From: Bacillota bacterium | GTDB taxonomy: Bacteria > Bacillota > Bacilli > Alicyclobacillales > SLC66 | NCBI GenBank assembly: GCA_021797415.1 | Contig: JAJZZT010000424.1 | Coordinates: forward strand, 1 to 16,630 | Direction: 5' to 3' | DNA: 16,630 nucleotides | In this document: positions 6,330 to 14,026 of the stretch, one piece after another | Numbering within the stretch: the stretch's first letter is position 1 | Layout of the letters: each line of letters opens with the position of its first letter | Notes under the pieces: model-generated | What the model was told of the DNA's origin: nothing | The model's input: the letters and a program-made list of their open reading frames with translations, nothing else | Database searches by the model: none | Made by a program: the position numbers and the translations under genes

Positions 6330-6887
6330 ATGGCGACGGACCTGAAGAAGAAAATGGACGTCTTTGAACGGATGGTCCAAGATGAGACCTTCCTGCGGCG
6401 GCATGGGCAGGGCAATGAACTGTCCTACTTTGTGTTTGATTACGACCCGGCAGAGGAACAACTCGTCCGGGATTTTGTTCGTCGCATCGTGAGACAGGCG
6501 CAGCAAAAGGTGGTCAATGTCGATCTATACCGGTCTGTCTTGTCGCTCTTTGAAGCGGAGGTCGGAATCGACACCCTGCTGGAACTCGAGGAGCAGGAGG
6601 GGACGCAGGCGCTGCGTGAAGGAATGATGCCGATGCTCGACTCGGATCGACTCGTTCGTTCGATTGCCAAGCAGGCCGAGGGGGCGGACGTGGTGCTTCT
6701 GACCGGCGTGGGCAGCCTGTTTCCCCTGATGCGCTCGCACACCGTGCTGAATCGGTTGCACGAATGGATTACCGGCACACCGGTGGTGTTGTTCTTCCCT
6801 GGCACGTACAACGGTCAAAAGCTGATGCTGTTCAACCAGCTGACCGATGACAATTATTATCGCGCGTTTCGCATTACACCGTCGTAA
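6330..6887 (+). CDS. brxB: BREX type 1 protein BrxB (DUF1788 family)
   Basis: BrxB is a small conserved component required for type 1 BREX defence, and its molecular function is not established. The 185-residue product shows the family's characteristic segments. ELSYFVFDYDPAEEQLVRDF lies at about 30-49. ADVVLLTGVGSLFPLMRSHT is near the middle of the C-terminal half. TPVVLFFPGTYNGQKLMLF, just before the end, resembles the closing strand-turn motif of DUF1788. It has no signal peptide or membrane segment, so it is cytoplasmic. ATG 6330 is chosen because GAGGGG (6317-6322) lies seven bases upstream. The gap of 79 bases after brxA holds no terminator-like hairpin that I can see, which supports cotranscription. 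BrxC follows after 28 bases. Confidence 0.92.
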   Translation: MATDLKKKMDVFERMVQDETFLRRHGQGNELSYFVFDYDPAEEQLVRDFVRRIVRQAQQKVVNVDLYRSVLSLFEAEVGIDTLLELEEQEGTQALREGMMPMLDSDRLVRSIAKQAEGADVVLLTGVGSLFPLMRSHTVLNRLHEWITGTPVVLFFPGTYNGQKLMLFNQLTDDNYYRAFRITPS

Positions 6888-6901
6888 GAGAGAGGGCGGA
6901 T

Positions 6902-6918
6902 GAGGGGGAAGGGCGTTG
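6902..6918 (+). promoter_or_regulatory. Strong ribosome binding site for the TTG start of brxC
   Basis: GAGGGGG at 6902-6908 lies seven bases before the TTG at 6916. The strong site supports the rare start codon. The nearby ATG at 6900 begins a different, overlapping frame and is not the BrxC start. Confidence 0.7.
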
Positions 6919-9900
6919 CTCAAGGATTTATTTGTAAAAGATATCGACCGGGATATCAATGGGGTCATCCAGGCCGGTCAGGTCAGCGATTCGCAGGTCG
7001 CGCAGGAACTGGACGAATACGTGGTGACAGAGGAACTCGCCGATCACCTGCTCGATTTTCTTCGGCATTACACGAACAGTTACCAAAAGCCGACAGACAA
7101 GATGGGGGTCTGGATCTCGGGCTTCTTTGGTTCCGGCAAATCCCACTTCCTGAAAATCCTCTCCTATCTTCTGGGGCAACGGAGCGTGCTGGGGAAAGCG
7201 CCGCTCGACTACTTCCGTGACAAGCCGCTCACGCCTGAACTCCTGCGGCTCGTCCAGGAGGTCAGTGAACATCGGGCGGAGGCCTTGCTGTTCAATATTG
7301 AATCCAAAACGGCGGTTGGCAACCGGAATCAAAGACAGAGTGTCGTCGAGGTGTTCTTGCGGGTCTTTAACGAGAGCCTCGGCTACTCGGACACGCTATG
7401 GATTGCCGAGATTGAACACACCCTGGCTCGCGAAGAGAAGATGACCGAGTTCACGGACGCCGTCTATCGGATTACGGGAACGGAGTGGTCGGCCGTTCGC
7501 GACACGCTCGCCCTGAAACAGGGGCCGTTTGTGCAAGCGCTAAAGGAGATTGGGTACGATGATGTATCCGCCCAGTCCTTTTTCAAGACGATGCAGCAGA
7601 CGTTTGAGGTGTCGCCGGACAACTTTGCGAAGCGCATGGCGGAACACTGCCGGAAACAGGGGCCGGAGTATCGGCTGCTGTTTTTGGTGGATGAGATCGG
7701 ACAGTATATCGGCGACGATCGCAAGCTAATGCTGAACCTCCAGACGGTGGTCGAGGACCTGGGGAGATATGGGCAGGGTCAGGTCTGGGTGGTGGTGACC
7801 TCGCAAGAAAGCATCGATACGGTGACCGATGTACGAGACTATGACTTTTCGAAGATTCAGGGCCGCTTTCGCACGCGCGTCAATCTGTCCAGCACGAACA
7901 CGGACGATGTGATCAAGTGGCGGATTCTGCAAAAAACCGACGAGGCGACAGCCAGGCTGCGGGTGTTATACGACCAACAGGAACAGTCCCTGCGCAATAT
8001 GCTCTCTTTCGACACTCTCGCGATGAAGGCGGGGTTTTCGTCTTCGGAAGAATTTGCCGTATCCTATCCGTTTCAGCCCTACCAGTTTGAACTATTGCAA
8101 AGGGTGTTCGAAAAGGTGCGCAAACAGGGTGAGGCGGGCAAGAGCCTTTCGCACGGGGAGCGTTCCCTGCTCAACGCGTTTCAGGAGGCCCTTCAGCAAC
8201 TGGATCGAGCGCGCGATGTCGGAGCGCTTTCGACCTTCGCGCAATTTTACGACACGATCGAAACCTTTCTCGACGGCCCGGTCAAGAGCACGGTGCGGCG
8301 AGCGAGCGGCCGGTCTGAACTGGGCGCCAAGGATGTCCAGGTGCTCAAAGCGCTCTATCTGATCAAGAACCTGTCGGAGATGCCCGCCACGGTGGCCAAT
8401 GTCACGACGCTCATGATCGACGGCATGGAGGCTGTACGGCGGGATGTGGAGCAGCAGGTCCGCGCATCCCTGGACCGTTTGGTGCTGTATCACCTCATTT
8501 CGCAAAATGCGGATGCGACCTTCACGTTCCTGAGCGATGAGGAGCAGGAGATCAACCGGGAGATAGCGTCTGTACGGATTGACCCGGTGCAGTTGGCGAC
8601 AAAACTCGGGCAAATGTTTTTTAGCGATATCTGTCCACCCAAATACCGGGCGGAAGGCGGCCGGGACTTCGAGTTCAGCAAGCGTTTTGATTCGTACACA
8701 CACGGCGTGCCGAGCCACTCGCTGACGCTGCACGTGGTGTCCGACGAGTCGCCCGATCGCGCACAACTCCTATCGATACTGACAGGCACGCTCGTGATGG
8801 CCCTGCCGATCGAGCATACCGGTTATCGCGATGCGATGGAACAGAGCCTGAAGATCGCCCAGTATACGCGCAAGGACCTCACGACGCTTTCAGACAGCCA
8901 AAAACGCATCGTGTTGGCGAAGCGCGATGAGATCGTGAGTTTTGAAAACAAGGCGCGCACGTTGCTCAGGGACGCCTGTCAGAACGCTGCGTTTTACGTG
9001 CTGGGGCAGGGGGAAACGTACAACGGCGAGGCGGGAAGTCAGATCAGCCGGGCCATGGACAAGCTGGTGGCCAATACGTACACCCACTTGAGCTATATTG
9101 ACACGCCGATGGATATGAACAACGAAGCGAAAAAGATCGCGGCGCTGGCGCTGTTTGGCGCGGAAGGGTCCACAACGCATGCACGGAGAAATGAACTGGC
9201 CCTCGGTGCGCTCACGCGGTATCTCGAGGAACGGGAGCGGCAGCAGGTTCCGGTCACGGTCGATGATCTGATTGCGCACTATAACGCGCCGCCCTACGGG
9301 TGGATGGATCGGGACACGGTGGGACTCGTCGCGGTACTACTCCACGATGGGCAGTTGAAACTGACCCACATGGGCGATCCTCTGAGCGGTGATGACCCAA
9401 AATTCACAGACAAGGTTCTCAAGGCGGTGGAACGCAAGAAAGTGATCGTCAAGCTGTTGCGAGAGGTGCCTCCCGATGTGCAGAGTCGAGTGCGACGCGT
9501 GCTGGTAGAACACTTCGAGCAGGCGCCTGCCGCGTATGATTCTTACGAAGCGCTGGATCAGTTCGTTCGGGCACAGATCGAGGATCGCATGGCTGATCCG
9601 CTCCGTCTTGTGAGAGATCGGCAGGGGCAAAACGACGCATCCTTCCCGTATCCGGGAGCCGCCCAGGCGCAGCGGCTGCAGGGCCAAGTGAACAGCTTGC
9701 TCGCTCCGCGCGATACAGAAGCTTTCGTGCAGACGTTCCTGACGGCGGAGCCCGATCTGGAGGACTGGATCAGTCAAATACGGCAACTGAACAATTTCTT
9801 CTCTAAATCACCCATCGAGCAGTTTGATAAAGCCGTATCATTTCTCGCGGAGCATCGCTCGGATTGGGCTTTTGTGACCGACATGGCTGAGATCATGGCG

Positions 9901-10506
9901 AAAAAAGGGCAGATCGAATCCATCCTGCGCAGCGATAGCCCTTACAAACGGATCCCTGAATTGCCCGGCCTCATTCACGACTTGGGGATGGCGTTTGAAA
10001 GGGTGCTCACAGAGAAACGGGCGCAGTATCGACCGAAGATAGAGGAGGCACGAGCTGCCGTCGCCGCACTGGGTGGATTGTATCCGGGGCATGTGGATAT
10101 CCAGGGGCACGTGGCGGCCGAGCAGTCGCGGATTGAGGAGTACGTCCGGCACATGGAAGCGGAGACTCGGCTCTCGTCTGTGGGAAGCTATGTTCAGGAA
10201 GCGGAGCATCGGGTGGAGTTCCTTCGATCGGAGATTCAGAAGGCGCTGAAGGCGGCCGATGGGGGGAATCCATCGGATGGCAGACCGTCGGTTGCCGACC
10301 AGGGGTCTGTGACGGACAAGCTTGAAGGGAGTGCGTTGTCGCGACGGCACGAACGGGTCACCACATGGACCGAACTTTCGGAACGGGTGTTGCCGAGCGG
10401 CGAACTGCGAATCGAGTCGCAAGGGCAAATCGACTCGTACCTCGACATGGTCAAGCGTGAGTTAGGACGCATGCTGCAGGACCATGTGGTCATCATTCGC
10501 AGATAA
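6916..10506 (+). CDS. brxC: BREX type 1 P-loop ATPase BrxC
   Basis: BrxC is the large ATPase of type 1 BREX, essential for phage exclusion and thought to act with PglX and PglZ in a DNA-bound complex. The product has 1196 residues, normal for the family. The N-terminal ATPase domain has Walker A GFFGSGKS at 69-76, preceded by the strand GVWISG. Walker B is LLFLVDE at about 254-260, followed by IGQYIGDD. A sensor-like VVVTSQES lies at about 292-299. The remainder is a long, mostly helical region typical of BrxC, with no second complete P-loop that I can see. TTG 6916 is chosen for the GAGGGGG site, and the N-terminus MLKDLFVKDIDRDINGVIQA looks like the conserved BrxC start. Base composition matches its neighbours. 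The stop at 10504-10506 is 25 bases before the preferred pglX start, so the two are probably cotranscribed. Confidence 0.96.
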   Translation: MLKDLFVKDIDRDINGVIQAGQVSDSQVAQELDEYVVTEELADHLLDFLRHYTNSYQKPTDKMGVWISGFFGSGKSHFLKILSYLLGQRSVLGKAPLDYFRDKPLTPELLRLVQEVSEHRAEALLFNIESKTAVGNRNQRQSVVEVFLRVFNESLGYSDTLWIAEIEHTLAREEKMTEFTDAVYRITGTEWSAVRDTLALKQGPFVQALKEIGYDDVSAQSFFKTMQQTFEVSPDNFAKRMAEHCRKQGPEYRLLFLVDEIGQYIGDDRKLMLNLQTVVEDLGRYGQGQVWVVVTSQESIDTVTDVRDYDFSKIQGRFRTRVNLSSTNTDDVIKWRILQKTDEATARLRVLYDQQEQSLRNMLSFDTLAMKAGFSSSEEFAVSYPFQPYQFELLQRVFEKVRKQGEAGKSLSHGERSLLNAFQEALQQLDRARDVGALSTFAQFYDTIETFLDGPVKSTVRRASGRSELGAKDVQVLKALYLIKNLSEMPATVANVTTLMIDGMEAVRRDVEQQVRASLDRLVLYHLISQNADATFTFLSDEEQEINREIASVRIDPVQLATKLGQMFFSDICPPKYRAEGGRDFEFSKRFDSYTHGVPSHSLTLHVVSDESPDRAQLLSILTGTLVMALPIEHTGYRDAMEQSLKIAQYTRKDLTTLSDSQKRIVLAKRDEIVSFENKARTLLRDACQNAAFYVLGQGETYNGEAGSQISRAMDKLVANTYTHLSYIDTPMDMNNEAKKIAALALFGAEGSTTHARRNELALGALTRYLEERERQQVPVTVDDLIAHYNAPPYGWMDRDTVGLVAVLLHDGQLKLTHMGDPLSGDDPKFTDKVLKAVERKKVIVKLLREVPPDVQSRVRRVLVEHFEQAPAAYDSYEALDQFVRAQIEDRMADPLRLVRDRQGQNDASFPYPGAAQAQRLQGQVNSLLAPRDTEAFVQTFLTAEPDLEDWISQIRQLNNFFSKSPIEQFDKAVSFLAEHRSDWAFVTDMAEIMAKKGQIESILRSDSPYKRIPELPGLIHDLGMAFERVLTEKRAQYRPKIEEARAAVAALGGLYPGHVDIQGHVAAEQSRIEEYVRHMEAETRLSSVGSYVQEAEHRVEFLRSEIQKALKAADGGNPSDGRPSVADQGSVTDKLEGSALSRRHERVTTWTELSERVLPSGELRIESQGQIDSYLDMVKRELGRMLQDHVVIIRR

Positions 10507-10517
10507 GAGTAAGAACC

Positions 10518-10534
10518 GGGAGACTATGACCATG
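10518..10534 (+). promoter_or_regulatory. Ribosome binding site deciding the pglX start
   Basis: GGGAG at 10518-10522 lies nine bases before the ATG at 10532 and only three before the ATG at 10526. The spacing and the family-like N-terminus MNKTVIRNFA favour 10532. The frame is open further, to an ATG at 10484 inside brxC, but that start has no site of its own. Confidence 0.6.
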
Positions 10535-13500
10535 AATAAGACAGTGATTCGCAACTTTGCCACGAAGGCCCGCCGGGATCTGATGGAACAAGTGACCCTG
10601 CGAGCCCGGGAACTGGGCGTGACCGCCGGCGGTTGCGGGAGGATCGAGGCGGGTCCAGACTACGTTATCATCGGGGGGAGTCGCTATCCCGCGCCGTACC
10701 AGCAATCGTATGAGCGCCTTTGTGCGCAGTGGAAGGCGAAAGGCTTTGCCCAGCTCATCGAGGAGGTCGCCTACACCTGGTTCAATCGCATCGTCGCCAT
10801 CCGGTACATGGAAATTCACGATTACTTGCCGTCCCATTTGAAGGTGCTCTCCAGTGCGCATCCCGGTGGCTTGGAACCGCAACTCCTGACGCAGTACCGA
10901 GATGCGACATTTTCGATCAATATCCCGTATGTCGAGCAAGCGGTGTTGCAGGGTGACCGCGAAGGGGCGTACCGTCACCTGCTGGTGCAACAATGCAACG
11001 AGTTGCACCGCATCATGCCCTTCCTGTTTGAACCGATCGCCGACTATACGGAACTGCTGCTGCCGACGCGACTGCTTCATGCGGATTCCGTCATCCAGCG
11101 CTTGGTGCGCGAGATCTCGGAGGAGGACTTTGCTGAGGTCGAGATTATCGGGTGGATGTATCAATTTTATATCGCGGAGCGAAAAGACGAGATCTTCGCG
11201 GCGCTTGCTAAGGGTCGCAAGATTGCGAAGGAAGATATCGCGCCCGCGACACAGATGTTCACCCCGGCGTGGATCGTGCAGTATATGGTGCAAAATTCCG
11301 TTGGACGGCTGTGGATGGAGTCGCAACCGCACGCACAGACGGAGGCGCCCGCAGCATGGGCGTACTATGTGACGTCGGCGCCACAGACCGATGAGGTTCG
11401 TGACCAACTGGAGGCAAATCGTCTCCCCATCACACGGCCCGAGGACATTCGAATACTCGATCCCGCGTGCGGATCCGGTCACATTTTGGTCTATGCGTAT
11501 GATCTGCTTTTCGGACTCTACGAACAATTGGGCTATGAGAGCAGTGAGATCCCCTATCTGATTCTGGAACACAACTTGTTTGGACTCGACATTGATGAGC
11601 GGGCGGCGCAACTCGCAGCGTTTGCGCTGATGATGAAGGCGCGCGCCACGACGCGCCGGGTGTTTACGAATCCGCCCAAGGTACGGGTGTACAGCGTCGT
11701 TTCGACGAACGACATTGATGCAGAGCGCTTGGTCCGTGCTGTAGCTCAGGATGATGACTCGATGCGCCAACTCCTGTTGACGCTCTTTGAGCACTATTCT
11801 GATGTGAAAAACCTGGGCTCACTCATCACGCCGAGTTCCAGAGAACTAACGGGTCTTGAGGAACGAATGCGCGACATGAAAGCGAAGGGACAGTTGAATC
11901 TTCTGGGTGACGTCGCAGAGAACGAACTGATGTGGCTGGAAACGTTTTTTGCGGTGAATCAGCTATTGAGCGAGCAGTACAGCGTCGTCATTACCAATCC
12001 GCCGTATATGGGCAGCAAGGGTATGAACGCTCCGCTGTCGGCCTTTTTGCAGAAATCGTACCCGGAGACAAAGAGCGATCTCTTTGCTGCCTTTATGGAG
12101 CGGTGCCTTGCACTGACCGCGCTCGGTGGTTTTAGTAGCCTGATCAACCAGCAATCCTGGATGTTTATCAAGAGCTATGAGAAGTGGCGTGATCGCGTGA
12201 TCCGATCGTATACAATTGACTCGATGGTCCATTTGGGTCCGCATGCTTTTGATGAGATTGGCGGCGAAGTGGTGCAGTCAACCAGCTTTGTGATGCGAAA
12301 GGCGATGGTACGAGGCTGGACTGGCGTGTATTTTCGTTTGGTGGCGCCGAACAGTTCCGATGAGAAGCAGCAGATGCTTCTTCAGGGGGAAGAACGGTAT
12401 GCGGTGGATCAGGGTGTGTTTCGAGACATCCCCGGATCGCCGATCGCCTACTGGGCCTCGGACCGGGTCAGGGAGATCTTCAGGGACAACCCCAAGTTGG
12501 GGGAGATCGCGCAGCCCCGACAAGGGCTTGCGACTGCGGATAATGAACGCTTCCTCAGACTGTGGCATGAGGTGGATGTGAATCGAATTGGATTCGGTCT
12601 TGCATCACGGGATCAGGCTAAGAAAAGTGGGCGAAAGTGGTTCCCTTATAATAAGGGTGGTGAATTCAGGAGGTGGTATGGAAACCAGGATTATGTGATC
12701 AATTGGGAAAATGATGGGGAGGTTATCCGCAACTTTGATAGGGCGGTCATTCGTAATCCCGACCACTATTTTCGTGAAGGGATCACCTGGACGGATATCA
12801 GTTCTTCGAGGTTTGGTGCAAGGTATACACCAGAGGGATTCCTGTTCGACGTATCAGGAAGCTCTATATTTCCTGCGCATAATTCAATAAGACTTGTTAT
12901 CGGTTTCATGTGCAGCCATGTATGCTATAAATTTCTTGGTTATCTAAATCCCACCATGCACTTTCAGGTTGGTAATATTGCTTCGCTTCCGGTCGTCCTA
13001 GATAACAATCAAAAAGCGTCTATTGATCATCTTGTACAGTCTTGCGTCCAAGCCAGCAAGGAAGATTGGGACGACTATGAAACCTCCTGGAACTTTATCG
13101 CGCACCCACTGACCAATTTTTCCAACGCCGATAGTCTCAAGGTCGCATACACCGCCTGGGAAGCCCTCGCAGAGGAGCGCTTTGGTCGACTACGCGAAAA
13201 CGAGACGGCCATCAACAACGCCTTCGCACAGATCTACGGGCTCGAGGTAAAGCCCGTCGCGGACGAGGACATCACGATCAGCCGCGCAGACCGAACACGC
13301 GATGCCAAGTCGTTCCTCTCCTACTTCGTGGGCTGCGTCATGGGCCGTTACTCCCTGGACCATGCGGGGCTCGCTTTCGCGGGAGGGCAGTGGGATGCCG
13401 CGCGATACCAGCGCTTCATCCCTGACACAGACGCCATCATCCCCCTGACAGACGACGAGTACTTCGAGGATGATATTCTCCTTCGTCTGCAGAGTTTCCT

Positions 13501-14017
13501 GACTGTGTTGTACGGCGCAGACACCCTTCAAGAGAACCTCCGCTGGCTCGCCGAGTCTATCGGTGGCGCAAAAGAGGGGGAACAGTCGGGCGCTCGTATT
13601 CGGCGCTACTTCTGCGATGAGTTTTACAAGGATCACCTGAAGACCTACAGCAAACGGCCGATCTATTGGCTATTTGACTCGGGCAAGAAAAAGGCGTTTC
13701 GAGTCCTGATCTATCTCCATCGTTACAATACGGAAATGGTGGCGCGGGTGCGCCTACAATACGTACAAGCCTTGCAGCGTCAATACGCGCAGGAGATCAC
13801 GCTGCTCAACCAGCGGTTGCAGCAAGGGCAACTGAGTGGCCCCGAGAAGACGAATACAAACAAGCGCATCGCCGAGCTGGAAGATCGCCAGGTTGAACTG
13901 GCCGGCTACGATCAGCGCTTGGCGGGTCTGGCGAGCGATCGCATGGCCATGGATCTGGATGACGGCGTGGTGGTCAACTATGCCAAATTCGCGGACGTAT
14001 TGGCGCCGCTCAAGTAG
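10532..14017 (+). CDS. pglX: BREX type 1 adenine-specific DNA methyltransferase PglX (BrxX)
   Basis: PglX adds a methyl group to N6 of adenine in a short non-palindromic site, marks host DNA as self, and is also needed for defence in type 1 BREX. The product has 1161 residues, in the usual range. The N-terminal helical region opens with MNKTVIRNFATKARRDLM. The S-adenosylmethionine motif DPACGSGH is at 310-317 and the catalytic NPPY at 489-492, the order expected for this N6-adenine methyltransferase class. The target-recognition region should follow, at about 560-900. The C-terminal end has a coiled-coil segment (ALQRQYAQEITLLNQRLQQG). Codons for about residues 690-850 lie in a stretch of roughly 44% GC, flanked by regions near 60-65%, which suggests a recombined specificity module. 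The frame is intact. ATG 10532 is chosen for its ribosome site. PglZ starts nine bases after the stop. Confidence 0.96.
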   Translation: MNKTVIRNFATKARRDLMEQVTLRARELGVTAGGCGRIEAGPDYVIIGGSRYPAPYQQSYERLCAQWKAKGFAQLIEEVAYTWFNRIVAIRYMEIHDYLPSHLKVLSSAHPGGLEPQLLTQYRDATFSINIPYVEQAVLQGDREGAYRHLLVQQCNELHRIMPFLFEPIADYTELLLPTRLLHADSVIQRLVREISEEDFAEVEIIGWMYQFYIAERKDEIFAALAKGRKIAKEDIAPATQMFTPAWIVQYMVQNSVGRLWMESQPHAQTEAPAAWAYYVTSAPQTDEVRDQLEANRLPITRPEDIRILDPACGSGHILVYAYDLLFGLYEQLGYESSEIPYLILEHNLFGLDIDERAAQLAAFALMMKARATTRRVFTNPPKVRVYSVVSTNDIDAERLVRAVAQDDDSMRQLLLTLFEHYSDVKNLGSLITPSSRELTGLEERMRDMKAKGQLNLLGDVAENELMWLETFFAVNQLLSEQYSVVITNPPYMGSKGMNAPLSAFLQKSYPETKSDLFAAFMERCLALTALGGFSSLINQQSWMFIKSYEKWRDRVIRSYTIDSMVHLGPHAFDEIGGEVVQSTSFVMRKAMVRGWTGVYFRLVAPNSSDEKQQMLLQGEERYAVDQGVFRDIPGSPIAYWASDRVREIFRDNPKLGEIAQPRQGLATADNERFLRLWHEVDVNRIGFGLASRDQAKKSGRKWFPYNKGGEFRRWYGNQDYVINWENDGEVIRNFDRAVIRNPDHYFREGITWTDISSSRFGARYTPEGFLFDVSGSSIFPAHNSIRLVIGFMCSHVCYKFLGYLNPTMHFQVGNIASLPVVLDNNQKASIDHLVQSCVQASKEDWDDYETSWNFIAHPLTNFSNADSLKVAYTAWEALAEERFGRLRENETAINNAFAQIYGLEVKPVADEDITISRADRTRDAKSFLSYFVGCVMGRYSLDHAGLAFAGGQWDAARYQRFIPDTDAIIPLTDDEYFEDDILLRLQSFLTVLYGADTLQENLRWLAESIGGAKEGEQSGARIRRYFCDEFYKDHLKTYSKRPIYWLFDSGKKKAFRVLIYLHRYNTEMVARVRLQYVQALQRQYAQEITLLNQRLQQGQLSGPEKTNTNKRIAELEDRQVELAGYDQRLAGLASDRMAMDLDDGVVVNYAKFADVLAPLK

Positions 14018-14026
14018 GGGATAAAT

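Noticed and set aside
10493..11794. Antisense frame of 433 codons within pglX
   Set aside because: It lies opposite the conserved N-terminal and S-adenosylmethionine-binding parts of PglX and resembles no known protein.
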